From positions 1 to 64,000 of the forward strand of contig NZ_JAFEUL010000016.1 in NCBI RefSeq assembly GCF_016901225.1: DNA of 64,000 bases, in the 5' to 3' direction. The notes under the pieces were generated by a model. It saw nothing but the letters and a program-made list of their open reading frames with translations, was not told the origin of the DNA and did not search any database. Every line of letters begins with the position of its first letter. Within the stretch, counting starts at the first letter, position 1. Of this stretch, positions 36,474 to 46,846 are shown one piece after another. Both the position numbers and the translations under genes were made by a program. This DNA comes from Actibacterium sp. 188UL27-1. Its GTDB lineage: Bacteria > Pseudomonadota > Alphaproteobacteria > Rhodobacterales > Rhodobacteraceae.

Positions 36474-37705
36474 TGCTGCTGGGCTGTATCGGCGACGATT
36501 TCACGGGCTCCAGCGATCTGGCAAACACGCTGGCCAAGGGTGGGATGCGCGCGGTGCAATATACCGGCATCCCGGACCAGCCCGCTGCTCCCGACGTGCA
36601 AGCCGGAGTGATTGCCTTGAAATCACGCTCCATCGACCCCGCCGACGCGGTTGCGCAATCGCTCGCCGCGCTCGACTGGCTCAAGGCGCAGGGGTGCCAG
36701 CAGTTCTTTTTCAAATATTGCTCCACCTTTGACAGCACGCCCCAGGGCAATATCGGCCCCGTCGCCGATGCCTTGGCCGCGGCTTTGGACGCGCATAAAG
36801 TCATCATCTGCCCCGCCTTTCCTGGCACCGGGCGGTCGGTCTACCAGGGGCATCTTTTCGTCAATGACACGCTGCTCAGCGAAAGCGGTATGCAGAACCA
36901 CCCTCTGACACCCATGACGGACAGCGACCTGCGCCGCTGGCTCGCCCCTCAAACGCGCCATGCGGTCGGCTATGTCGGCGCGGCCCACGTCTTTGCCGGG
37001 GCTGCCGCTATCAGCGCCGCGCTTGAGGCCGAACATAAGGGGGGCAAGCGCCATATCGTGGTCGATGCCATCCGCGACGACGACCTGATCCAGATCGGCC
37101 GGGCTGCGCGTGACCTGCCCCTGATCACCGGGGGCTCCGGCGTGGCGCTTGGTCTCCCTGCCAATTTCGGGTGCAAGGCGGCCACCGCGCCATGGACCGG
37201 CCAGCCCGGCAGCGCCATCGCCCTGTCCGGCTCCTGCTCCATCGCCACGCGCGGCCAGGTCGCCCAACATCACGGTCCCACGCGGGAGGTGATCGCCGCC
37301 GATGTCATCGAAGGCAGCCTGACGGCCCAAGACCTGGCTGACTGGCTGCTGAACGCCGACGGCTTGCCGCTCGCCTACAGCTCCGCCGATCCCAGCGTCG
37401 TCCACCAAGTGCAACAGACCTATGGCCGCGAAAAAGCGTCTGACATGCTGGAGGCCTTCTTTGCCGAAACCGCCCGCCTCGCCGTCGCAGGTGGCGTCAC
37501 CCGGGTGATTACGGCAGGCGGCGAAACCTCGGGCGCCATCGTCGAAGGCCTTGGTTTGACAACACTGGAGATCGGGCCAGAGATCGACCCCGGCGTCCCG
37601 GCTCTCCGTGCACGCCCCGACCTCGTCGTCGCGCTGAAATCCGGCAATTTCGGCGCGCCGGATTTCTTTGCCAAGGCCGATGCCCTCCTGGCGGGCTCCG
37701 CATGA
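36473..37705 (+). CDS. otnK: Four-carbon acid sugar kinase OtnK (3-oxo-tetronate 4-kinase)
   Basis: DUF1537-family kinase, 410 residues, phosphorylating 3-oxo-tetronate at C4 in the threonate/erythronate pathway. The N-terminus LLGCIGDDFTGSSDLANTLAKGGM, the KYCSTFDSTPQGNIGPVADAL segment, ICPAFPGTGRSVYQGHLFV, and the C-terminal ITAGGETSGAIVEGLGL with LALKSGNFG-like ending are the family hallmarks. It overlaps the dehydrogenase by one base and the aldolase-type decarboxylase by four, so the operon is translationally coupled. Confidence 0.9.
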   Translation: MLLGCIGDDFTGSSDLANTLAKGGMRAVQYTGIPDQPAAPDVQAGVIALKSRSIDPADAVAQSLAALDWLKAQGCQQFFFKYCSTFDSTPQGNIGPVADALAAALDAHKVIICPAFPGTGRSVYQGHLFVNDTLLSESGMQNHPLTPMTDSDLRRWLAPQTRHAVGYVGAAHVFAGAAAISAALEAEHKGGKRHIVVDAIRDDDLIQIGRAARDLPLITGGSGVALGLPANFGCKAATAPWTGQPGSAIALSGSCSIATRGQVAQHHGPTREVIAADVIEGSLTAQDLADWLLNADGLPLAYSSADPSVVHQVQQTYGREKASDMLEAFFAETARLAVAGGVTRVITAGGETSGAIVEGLGLTTLEIGPEIDPGVPALRARPDLVVALKSGNFGAPDFFAKADALLAGSA

Positions 37706-38349
37706 CGGAAACACAGTTGCGCGAACAGATCTGCCTGCTGGCCAAATCCCTGTTCGACCGGGGCCTGACCCATGGCAGCACTGGCAACATTTCGGCCCGG
37801 ACCGAGGATGGCGGCCTGCTGGTTTCCCCCACGGGGACCAGCTTCGGGCGGCTTGACCCCGCAATGCTCAGCCGGTTCGACCCAGCCGGTCAACACGTCG
37901 ATGGCGACAAGCCGACCAAGGAAATGCCCCTCCACACCGCCTTTTACGACACGCGCAGCACTGCTGGTGCGGTGGTCCACCTCCATAGCTGCCACTCCGT
38001 CGCCTGGTCGATGATGCCCGATGTCGACGCGGATAATTTCCTGCCGCCACTTACCCCCTATGCCATCATGAAGCTGGGCCGCGTGAAGCTCCTGCCCTTT
38101 TTCCTACCCGGTGATCCGGCGATGGGGGAGGCGGTGCGCGGCCTTGCTGGCAAACGCTCCGCCGTGATGCTGGCCAATCACGGCCCCGTCGTGGCCGGCA
38201 AGGACGTGGAGGCCGCCTGCCACGCCATTGAAGAGCTCGAAGACGGCGCCCGCCTCGCCATGATGATGCGTGGCGTCCCGGCGCGCGGCCTCACACCCGA
38301 CCAGATCACGGCCCTGGTCACCAAATTCGATGTGGACTGGGACGCATGA
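37702..38349 (+). CDS. otnC: Class II aldolase-type 3-oxo-tetronate 4-phosphate decarboxylase (OtnC)
   Basis: A 215-residue class II aldolase-fold protein. Metal ligands are the two histidines of VVHLHSCHSVAW and a later one in MLANHGPVVAG. GLTHGSTGNISART and LLVSPTGTSFGRL are typical of the OtnC/YgbL group, which decarboxylates 3-oxo-tetronate 4-phosphate to dihydroxyacetone phosphate. Position directly after otnK and before the isomerase supports this over a fuculose-phosphate aldolase role. A methylthioribulose-phosphate aldolase is a further possibility given nearby mtnA. Confidence 0.83.
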   Translation: MTETQLREQICLLAKSLFDRGLTHGSTGNISARTEDGGLLVSPTGTSFGRLDPAMLSRFDPAGQHVDGDKPTKEMPLHTAFYDTRSTAGAVVHLHSCHSVAWSMMPDVDADNFLPPLTPYAIMKLGRVKLLPFFLPGDPAMGEAVRGLAGKRSAVMLANHGPVVAGKDVEAACHAIEELEDGARLAMMMRGVPARGLTPDQITALVTKFDVDWDA

Positions 38350-39104
38350 CGCAATTTTCTGCCAATCTGGGCTTTCTCTGGGCTGACCGGCCCCTGCCAG
38401 ACGCGATCCGCGCCGCCAAGGCCGCCGGGTTCGACGCGGTCGAATGCCACTGGCCCTATGACATCCCCGCCGCCGAGACCCTGACGGCACTGCAGGAAAC
38501 CGGCCTACCGATGCTAGGTCTCAACACACGTCGCGGCGATGTCGCTGGCGGCGAAAACGGCCTGTCGGCCCTACCCGGCCGTGAGGCCGACGCCCAGGTC
38601 GCCATAACCCAGGCCGTCGACTACGCCACCGCGATCGGTGCAGGCGCAATCCATGTCATGGCCGGTTTTTCCCGCGGCCCCAGAGGGCACAAGACCTTTC
38701 TGCGGAACCTGGAATTCGCAACCAAAACCGCAGGTGCTAAAACCATCCTGATTGAACCGTTGAACCGCCACGACGCGCCCGGATACTTCCTGCAAACCAC
38801 CGACCAAGCCCGCGAGATCATCGCAGAACTTGCCGCACCCAACCTGAAACTGATGTTCGACTGCTACCATGTGGGCCGCACCGAAGGGGATGTGATCACC
38901 CGGCTGACAGACCTGCTGCCGATCATCGGGCATATCCAGTTCGCCTCTGTCCCCGACAGGGGCAGGCCCGACCATGGCGAATTGAACTATGCGGGTATTT
39001 TTGCGGCTATCGCGGATCTGGGTTGGGACGCGCCGCTGGGCGCAGAGTACAAACCCGGTGGGCCGACTGACGCGACCCTGGAATGGATGTCAGACCTCCG
39101 CTGA
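38346..39104 (+). CDS. otnI: Hydroxypyruvate isomerase-family 2-oxo-tetronate isomerase (OtnI)
   Basis: TIM-barrel isomerase of 252 residues (Hyi/AP-endonuclease 2 family). The N-terminus FSANLGFLWADRPLPDAIRAAKAAGFDAVECHWPYD, the metal ligands in ILIEPLNRHDAPGYFLQ and LMFDCYHVGRTEGD, and the late HIQFASVPDRGRPDHGELNY are diagnostic. In this operon it would convert 2-oxo- to 3-oxo-tetronate for OtnK. It overlaps otnC by four bases, and its end overlaps convergent oxyR by 15 bases. Confidence 0.88.
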   Translation: MTQFSANLGFLWADRPLPDAIRAAKAAGFDAVECHWPYDIPAAETLTALQETGLPMLGLNTRRGDVAGGENGLSALPGREADAQVAITQAVDYATAIGAGAIHVMAGFSRGPRGHKTFLRNLEFATKTAGAKTILIEPLNRHDAPGYFLQTTDQAREIIAELAAPNLKLMFDCYHVGRTEGDVITRLTDLLPIIGHIQFASVPDRGRPDHGELNYAGIFAAIADLGWDAPLGAEYKPGGPTDATLEWMSDLR

Positions 39105-40004
39105 GGCAGCCCGCTGTTCCTCGGCGGATTGGCACACAATCTCGGCAATCTTGGTCAGCTGCGGGGCCAGGGGGCTGGTCCTGCGCCAGATCATACCCAC
39201 CGTGCGCGAGGGTTGCGGGCTTTGGAACCGCCCAACCGATACAGGGGCCGACCGCGTTTCAACCGACAGGGCCATTTCGGGGATCAGCGTCACGCCGATA
39301 CCTGCCCCCACCATCTGCACCAGCGTCGACAGGCTGCTGCCATCCAACCCGTCCCGCGGCATCGCCGACTGGATGTTGCAAAAGGACAGGGCCTGGTCGC
39401 GAAAACAATGCCCCTCCTCCAGCAGCAGCAATCGCATCTCGCGCAGCCGGTCGGGGCTGGGCACCGGCTCCCCGGCATCAGCCCCCGGACGGATCAGCAC
39501 CATGTTTTCGGTGAACAACGCCACTTCCTCCAGCGACGCTTCCGAAACGGGCAGGGCCACGATGGCGGTATCCAGCCGACCCTCCAGCAACTCTTCGATC
39601 AACCGCGGCGTCACCGTTTCGCGCACATGGACATCAAGCCCCCCATGGACGCGGGTCAGATTGCTGATGATCCCCGGCAGCAGATAGGGCGCAATGGTCG
39701 GGATCACCCCGATCCGCAGCCGCCCCACCAGCCCCTTGCGGGCGGCGCGTGCCAGCTCTCCCAACTCATCGACCGACCGCAATATATCACTGACACGCAA
39801 GGCGAATTCCTCGCCAAAGCTGGTAAGCCGCACCTGCCGCGCGGCGCGTTCAAACAGGGGCGTGCCCAGCGTTTCCTCCAATTCCTTGATCTGGACCGAC
39901 AAGGCAGGTTGCGAGATCGCACAAGTATCCGCCGCCCGCCCGAAATGTCCCTGCCGGGCCAGTGCTTCGAAATACTTTAACTGCTTCAGCGTCACATTCA
40001 TCAT
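39090..40004 (-). CDS. oxyR: Hydrogen peroxide-responsive LysR-family regulator OxyR
   Basis: A 304-residue LysR activator/repressor. The N-terminal helix-turn-helix is LKQLKYFEALARQGHFGRAADTCAISQPALSVQIKELE. The regulatory domain has the two redox cysteines, C200 and C209, in EEGHCFRDQALSFC, the OxyR arrangement that forms a disulphide on peroxide. It is divergent from katG, its expected target. Starts at ATG 40004; the next codon is also ATG. A LysR-type motif overlaps the start codon, suggesting autoregulation. Confidence 0.92.
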   Translation of the reverse strand: MMNVTLKQLKYFEALARQGHFGRAADTCAISQPALSVQIKELEETLGTPLFERAARQVRLTSFGEEFALRVSDILRSVDELGELARAARKGLVGRLRIGVIPTIAPYLLPGIISNLTRVHGGLDVHVRETVTPRLIEELLEGRLDTAIVALPVSEASLEEVALFTENMVLIRPGADAGEPVPSPDRLREMRLLLLEEGHCFRDQALSFCNIQSAMPRDGLDGSSLSTLVQMVGAGIGVTLIPEMALSVETRSAPVSVGRFQSPQPSRTVGMIWRRTSPLAPQLTKIAEIVCQSAEEQRAASAEV

Positions 40005-40028
40005 AATACCAAGTTATGGAACTGATTA
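40003..40028. promoter_or_regulatory. Candidate OxyR binding site between oxyR and katG
   Basis: ATAA-N7-TTAT at 40003-40017, followed after seven bases by ATTA at 40025-40028, matches the ATAG-N7-CTAT-N7-ATAG layout of OxyR sites with several deviations. It overlaps the oxyR start codon. The fourth element (40036-40039, CAAC) does not match. Confidence 0.4.
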
Positions 40029-40094
40029 GAAATTGCAACTTAAGCCAATGGAACGGATCTGTTAGAACGATTCCAATAGCAGCGGAGGAGAGCC

Positions 40095-42408
<2,314 letters not shown>

Positions 42409-42423
42409 CGATCAAACACAATG

Positions 42424-42461
42424 AATAAAGGGGCGCGGACCCACATCCGCGCCCCTTTATT
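42424..42461. terminator. Strong terminator between katG and the LysE-family gene
   Basis: A perfect 16-bp inverted repeat, AATAAAGGGGCGCGGA (42424-42439) against TCCGCGCCCCTTTATT (42446-42461), with a six-base loop. The A and T arms make it able to terminate in either direction, fitting its place between convergent genes. Confidence 0.92.
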
Positions 42462-42492
42462 GTCAGCAACCCCATTGCGATATCCGTCGGGT

Positions 42493-43116
42493 CTAGGTCT
42501 GCGGGATCGCGCGATATCCCTTGATCACCATGGCAAGGCCAACACCGAACAGGCCCATACCGCTCAAAAGATCGGGCTTCAGCCAGCGCCGCGTGGTGCG
42601 TCTGACCGCATGCATCGTCAACAGCGCATAGCCCAGGATCGACACCGCATCCAGAACGATGAAAATCGCGCCATACACCACGCTTTGCAGCAACACGTTA
42701 TGGTCAGGCGAGATGAAGGCAGGGAACAACGCCACGAAAAAGACAATCGCCTTGGGATTGGCAACACAGGCGAAAAACCCGGCCCAGAACGTGGCACGGC
42801 CCGACGCTTTGGCAGGCTGGCCCACGGTGCCCTCCGCCCCGAACACCGTCTGATACGCCATGTAGAGTATGAAAATCCCGCCCGCGACCTGCAAGTAGGG
42901 CAGCACCATGTCAGACATGGCCATCAGGGCGGCCAGGCTGCTGACCGCGATCACGATATGCACGACGGTTCCCAACGCATCCCCCGCAGTGGCGACCAAA
43001 GCGGCCCGCGTTCCGTATTTCAGGGCCTGGGCTGTCGCAAAGGCCACGGATGGCCCCGGGACCACCAGGAACAACAGCGTTGTGGTCAAAAACGCCAGAA
43101 ACAGAACCGGATCCAT
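42493..43116 (-). CDS. LysE/RhtB-family exporter
   Basis: Inner-membrane translocator, 207 residues, six helices. FLVVPGPSVAFATAQALKYGTRAAL near the N-terminus is the family signature (the PGP motif), with FFACVANPKAIVFFVALFPAFI in the middle. Related proteins export amino acids or homoserine lactones; the substrate is open. ATG 43116 begins at the family start MDPVLFLAFL; the upstream in-frame extension is not membrane-like. It shares an intergenic region with the divergent LacI-type regulator gene. Confidence 0.85.
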   Translation of the reverse strand: MDPVLFLAFLTTTLLFLVVPGPSVAFATAQALKYGTRAALVATAGDALGTVVHIVIAVSSLAALMAMSDMVLPYLQVAGGIFILYMAYQTVFGAEGTVGQPAKASGRATFWAGFFACVANPKAIVFFVALFPAFISPDHNVLLQSVVYGAIFIVLDAVSILGYALLTMHAVRRTTRRWLKPDLLSGMGLFGVGLAMVIKGYRAIPQT

Positions 43117-43269
43117 GATCACCCCATGCCATTGCCATCGCCGTGGGCACCGTAAAGCGTGTGCCTGTTGGCGTGTGTGGAAGCAGACAATACCCAAAGC
43201 CGGGCCGCCGCCACCCCCAATGCGCAGCACGCCACTGCTGTGCGATGCGACAAACAGGTGACGTTTCGC

Positions 43270-43283
43270 TTAACGCGCGCAAG
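43270..43283. promoter_or_regulatory. Candidate LacI-type operator 1
   Basis: TTAACGCGCGCAAG; its reverse complement CTTGCGCGCGTTAA matches the site in front of the polyol transport genes (44415-44428) at 12 of 14 positions. Lies about 95 bases before the regulator gene. Confidence 0.5.
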
Positions 43284-43311
43284 GCCTCAAACTTTACATG
43301 GGAAGAGAAAG

Positions 43312-43325
43312 TTGTCGCGCGACAA
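43312..43325. promoter_or_regulatory. Candidate LacI-type operator 2
   Basis: TTGTCGCGCGACAA is a perfect 14-bp palindrome with a central CG, flanked by AAA and TTT that extend the symmetry with one mismatch. LacI-family proteins bind such CG-centred palindromes. Lies 53 bases before the regulator start, consistent with autoregulation. Confidence 0.55.
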
Positions 43326-43378
43326 ATTTTTAGATACCAATCCTTGGGGGAAGGTCCAGGCGCAGGCAAAGGCACGAT

Positions 43379-44410
43379 ATGGGCGATAGCAAGATCAGGA
43401 ATATGGAGGAGTTCGCCGCCAAAAGCGGTGTGTCCCGCCCCACCGTCTCAAAATACTTCAACGATCCCGGCAGCGTCCGGCCTGCGACGCGCACCCGCAT
43501 CGAAGAGGCACTTAAACAGTATGATTACCGTCCCAACATCTATGCCATCAACCAGAACCGACGCCTGACAAAGACGATCGGGATCGTTGTGCCCTACCTC
43601 GCCGATCCCTTTTTTGCCGAGATCGCGCGCAATCTGGAAAACCGCTGCCTCGATGCTGGCTTTTCCCCGTCGCTCTTCAGTTCCCACGGGCGGCCCGAGT
43701 TGGAAAACGACATCCTCGATAACCTCCGCTCCATGCGCCCGGCCGGTGTTTTGCTGGCGCCCCTGGGACGCGCCTCTGACAAGACGACCCTCGAAAAGTT
43801 TTGCGCCGACATCCCAACCGTTCTGTTCGACAGCAATATCGACGGGATCGGATCGGCCTTTATCGGCATGGATAACGGTCAATCCATCACCATGCTGGTC
43901 GATTACCTCCACCGCACCGGGGAACCGCCGTGCTTTTTCGAGATCCGCAATGCCGCCAATCCCAACGCCAACAAACGCCGCATCGCCTATCTGAACGCGA
44001 TGGCGCAGTTCCGTTTGCGCCCCCAGGTGATCAGTGTCGATGGCGCAGGCTGGGATTTTGAGGATACCGGCTATGGCGAGGGCAAAAAGGTGATCGCGGC
44101 CAAGACCTTTGCCACCAATACCGTCTTGTGCAGCAATGACCGCCTCGCCATCGGGCTGCTGTCCGCCGCGTTCGAATTGGGGATCAGTGTGGGCCACGAC
44201 CCGGCCAACGCGATGCGGATCGCGGGCCATGATGATCATCCCTTTGCCCGCTTCACCTGCCCGCCGCTCACGACCGTGGCCCAGGATTATGCTGCAATCT
44301 CAGATCGCAGCGTCGAGACGCTGTTCACCATGATCGATGGCGGTGAGACGCCAAAGACCCGCTCCGAAACCCTGTTTGACGGCACCCTGGTCATGCGCGC
44401 CTCGGCCTAA
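43379..44410 (+). CDS. LacI-family transcriptional regulator of the polyol operon
   Basis: DNA-binding repressor of 343 residues. The helix-turn-helix and hinge are MEEFAAKSGVSRPTVSKYFNDPGSVRPATRTRIEEALKQYDYRPN, and the rest is a sugar-binding-type effector domain (TIGIVVPYLADPFFAEIARNLE). It precedes the sorbitol/mannitol transport operon on the same strand by 99 bases, and CG-centred palindromes lie on both sides of it. It presumably releases DNA when a polyol or derived ketose binds. Starts at ATG 43379; ribosome site is weak. Confidence 0.88.
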   Translation: MGDSKIRNMEEFAAKSGVSRPTVSKYFNDPGSVRPATRTRIEEALKQYDYRPNIYAINQNRRLTKTIGIVVPYLADPFFAEIARNLENRCLDAGFSPSLFSSHGRPELENDILDNLRSMRPAGVLLAPLGRASDKTTLEKFCADIPTVLFDSNIDGIGSAFIGMDNGQSITMLVDYLHRTGEPPCFFEIRNAANPNANKRRIAYLNAMAQFRLRPQVISVDGAGWDFEDTGYGEGKKVIAAKTFATNTVLCSNDRLAIGLLSAAFELGISVGHDPANAMRIAGHDDHPFARFTCPPLTTVAQDYAAISDRSVETLFTMIDGGETPKTRSETLFDGTLVMRASA

Positions 44411-44414
44411 AATA

Positions 44415-44428
44415 TTTGCGCGCGTAAA
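44415..44428. promoter_or_regulatory. Candidate LacI-type operator 3
   Basis: TTTGCGCGCGTAAA, a 14-bp palindrome with one mismatched pair, just after the regulator stop codon and 81 bases before the binding-protein gene. It shares the GCGCGC core with the two sites upstream of the regulator. Confidence 0.55.
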
Positions 44429-44509
44429 GTTTTTATTGACTCCGCGTCGCGATTCTCCCTACCTTTGTCTCAAAAAACAAGACATCCAAAGCACCATGGG
44501 AGGACAAGG

Positions 44510-45823
44510 ATGAAACTGAGACCGTCACTTTGCGTGGCGAGCGCATTGGCCATTGCCGCAAGCTCGACCGCCTACGCCGAAACCACGACATTGACCATTG
44601 CGACCGTCAACAACGGCGACATGATCCGCATGCAGGGCCTGACTGACGATTTCACCGCGCAAAATCCCGACATCGCCCTGGAATGGGTCACGTTGGAAGA
44701 AAATGTCCTGCGCCAGCGCGTCACCCAAGACATCGCCACCAAGGGCGGTCAGTTCGACGTCATGACCATCGGCACCTACGAGGTGCCGATCTGGGGTGCG
44801 CAGGATTGGCTGGTCTCACTGAACGACCTGCCCGCTGAATGGGATGCCGATGACATCCTGCCCGCGATCCGCGGCGGTCTGACCGTCGATGGCGAACTTT
44901 ACGCCGCACCGTTCTATGGCGAAAGCTCCATGGTCATGTATCGCACCGACCTGATGGAAGCTGCTGGTCTGGAAATGCCCGACGCCCCCACATGGGAGTT
45001 CATCGGCCAGGCCGCTGAAGCCATGACCGACAAAGACAACGAAGTGTATGGCATCTGCCTGCGCGGCAAAGCCGGCTGGGGCGAAAACATGGCCTTCCTC
45101 ACCGCCATGTCGAACTCCTTCGGCGCGCGCTGGTTCGATGAAAGCTGGACGCCCCAGTTCGACAGCGAGGCCTGGGCGAACACGCTCAACACCTACATGA
45201 ACCTGATGACCAACTACGGTCCTCCGGGCGCCTCGACCAACGGGTTCAACGAAAACCTGTCGCTGTTCCAGCAGGGCAAATGCGGCATGTGGATCGACGC
45301 CACCGTCGCGGCCTCTTTCGTGACCAACCCTGACGACTCGACCGTAGCCGACAAGGTCGGCTTTGCGCTGGCGCCGGACAATGGCTTGGGCAAGCGCGGC
45401 AACTGGCTCTGGGCCTGGTCCCTGGCCATCCCCGCGGGCTCTGACGCGACCGATGCGGCCAAGAAATTCGTCGCCTGGGCCACCAGCAAGGAATACACAG
45501 CCCTGGTTGCTGAAAACGAAGGTTGGGCCAATGTTCCACCGGGCACGCGCACGTCCCTTTACGAAAACCCGGCCTATACCGAGGCCGCGTCTTTCGCCGA
45601 GATGACACTGGGCTCCATCAACTCCGCCGATCCGACCGCACCAACGGTGGATCCGGTACCCTATACCGGCGTGCAATTCGTGGCCATTCCCGAATTCGCG
45701 GGCATCGCGACCCAGGTCGGGCAGGAAATGTCAGCCGCCCTCGCCGGTCAGCAGACCGTCGAAGAAGCCCTGGCCAAGGCGCAATCCATCACCGCGGAAG
45801 AGATGGAAGCCGCAGGTTACTAA
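44510..45823 (+). CDS. Sorbitol/mannitol ABC transporter substrate-binding protein (SmoE-like)
   Basis: Periplasmic protein of 437 residues, extracellular solute-binding family 1. Signal peptide MKLRPSLCVASALAIAASSTAYA, then TTLTIATVNNGDMIRMQGLTDDFTAQNPDI and FDVMTIGTYEVPIWGAQDWL, the usual Smo/Mtl binding-protein start. GVQFVAIPEFAGIATQVGQEMSAALAGQQTVEEALAKAQ closes the protein as in other family members. ATG 44510 follows GGGAGGA. It heads the transport operon and is followed by two hairpins before the permease gene, which probably keep its expression higher than the rest. Confidence 0.87.
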   Translation: MKLRPSLCVASALAIAASSTAYAETTTLTIATVNNGDMIRMQGLTDDFTAQNPDIALEWVTLEENVLRQRVTQDIATKGGQFDVMTIGTYEVPIWGAQDWLVSLNDLPAEWDADDILPAIRGGLTVDGELYAAPFYGESSMVMYRTDLMEAAGLEMPDAPTWEFIGQAAEAMTDKDNEVYGICLRGKAGWGENMAFLTAMSNSFGARWFDESWTPQFDSEAWANTLNTYMNLMTNYGPPGASTNGFNENLSLFQQGKCGMWIDATVAASFVTNPDDSTVADKVGFALAPDNGLGKRGNWLWAWSLAIPAGSDATDAAKKFVAWATSKEYTALVAENEGWANVPPGTRTSLYENPAYTEAASFAEMTLGSINSADPTAPTVDPVPYTGVQFVAIPEFAGIATQVGQEMSAALAGQQTVEEALAKAQSITAEEMEAAGY

Positions 45824-45829
45824 AGCCTG

Positions 45830-45861
45830 CCGCCGCCCGTCCCCCCGGGGGCTGGCGGCGG
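45830..45861 (+). other. First intercistronic hairpin after the polyol binding-protein gene
   Basis: CCGCCGCC (45830-45837) pairs with GGCGGCGG (45854-45861); the C and G runs inside can pair further. No T-run follows. Confidence 0.5.
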
Positions 45862-45874
45862 TACGCTACTCCCC

Positions 45875-45906
45875 GTTCGAAGGGCACCCACTCCGGCCCT
45901 TCGAAC
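45875..45906 (+). other. Second intercistronic hairpin after the polyol binding-protein gene
   Basis: A perfect 11-bp stem, GTTCGAAGGGC (45875-45885) with GCCCTTCGAAC (45896-45906), and a 10-base loop, without a T-run. It lies between the binding-protein stop and the permease start. Confidence 0.7.
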
Positions 45907-45966
45907 ACCCTAACCCCGCATCGCTGACTAACCCATTAACCACGCCCCGTGGACAGGAGAGGTGTC

Positions 45967-46833
45967 ATGGCCACACAGCATTCCCGCTCCGCAGCCCGCC
46001 TGATGATGGCCCCCGCCGTGGTGCTGCTCTTGGGCTGGATGCTCGTCCCGCTCACCATGACGCTCTATTTCTCGTTCAAGAAATACTTGCCCTTGCGCGG
46101 CGGTGATCTGGGCTGGGTCGGTTTTGAAAACTACACCCGCTTCGTCACCTCCAGCGCCTTTTGGCCCAGCGTCCAGGCCACGCTCGTCATCGTGGGCGGA
46201 GTTCTTGCGATCACCGTGGTATTCGGCGTGCTGCTGGCCATGCTGCTGGATCAGCCGATGTGGGGCCAAGGCATCGTCCGCATCCTTGTGATCGCACCGT
46301 TTTTCGTCATGCCCACTGTCTCTGCCCTGGTCTGGAAAAACATGTTCATGGATCCGGTGAATGGCCTTTTCGCCCACTTGTGGCAGGCCTTCGGACTGAC
46401 CCCGGTGGAATGGCTGAGCCAAGCCTCCCTCGGGTCGATCATCATGATCGTATCCTGGCAATGGCTGCCCTTCGCAACACTGATCCTGCTGACCGCCATC
46501 CAATCCCTCGATAGTGAACAGCTGGAGGCCGCAGAGATGGACGGCGCCCCGCCCCTCGCGCGGTTCGGTTTCATCATCCTGCCGCACCTGTCCCGCGCGA
46601 TCACGGTGGTCGTGCTGATCCAGACGATCTTCCTGCTGTCGATCTTTGCGGAGATTTTTGTGACCACCCAGGGCAGCTTTGGCACCCGCACGCTCACTTA
46701 CCTGATCTTCCAGCGCGTGCTCGAAAGCCAGAATGTCGGCCTTGGCTCCGCTGGCGGGATCTACGCCGTGATCCTCGCCAATATCGTCGCGCTCTTCCTG
46801 ATGCGCATCGTCGGCAAGAACCTGGACGCGTGA
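45967..46833 (+). CDS. Polyol ABC transporter permease (SmoF-like)
   Basis: Inner-membrane permease of 288 residues with six helices. It begins with ARLMMAPAVVLLLGWMLVPLTMTLYFSFKKY, typical of MalF/UgpA-type subunits, and carries the cytoplasmic loop LEAAEMDGAPPLARFGFIILPHL (the EAA motif) that docks the ATPase. ATG 45967 follows AGGAGAGG. Partner of the permease encoded 13 bases downstream. Confidence 0.9.
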   Translation: MATQHSRSAARLMMAPAVVLLLGWMLVPLTMTLYFSFKKYLPLRGGDLGWVGFENYTRFVTSSAFWPSVQATLVIVGGVLAITVVFGVLLAMLLDQPMWGQGIVRILVIAPFFVMPTVSALVWKNMFMDPVNGLFAHLWQAFGLTPVEWLSQASLGSIIMIVSWQWLPFATLILLTAIQSLDSEQLEAAEMDGAPPLARFGFIILPHLSRAITVVVLIQTIFLLSIFAEIFVTTQGSFGTRTLTYLIFQRVLESQNVGLGSAGGIYAVILANIVALFLMRIVGKNLDA

Positions 46834-46846
46834 GGAGGATCTGACC

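Noticed and set aside
36473-38349. Possible fuculose- or rhamnulose-type pathway for the kinase/aldolase pair
   Set aside because: The kinase is a DUF1537 (OtnK) protein, not FGGY, and the neighbours are LtnD and OtnI types, so the C4-acid-sugar pathway explains the set better.
43270-43325. CRISPR-like or mobile repeat for the GCGCGC palindromes
   Set aside because: Only three diverged copies, all at promoter positions around one regulator; operator sites explain them.
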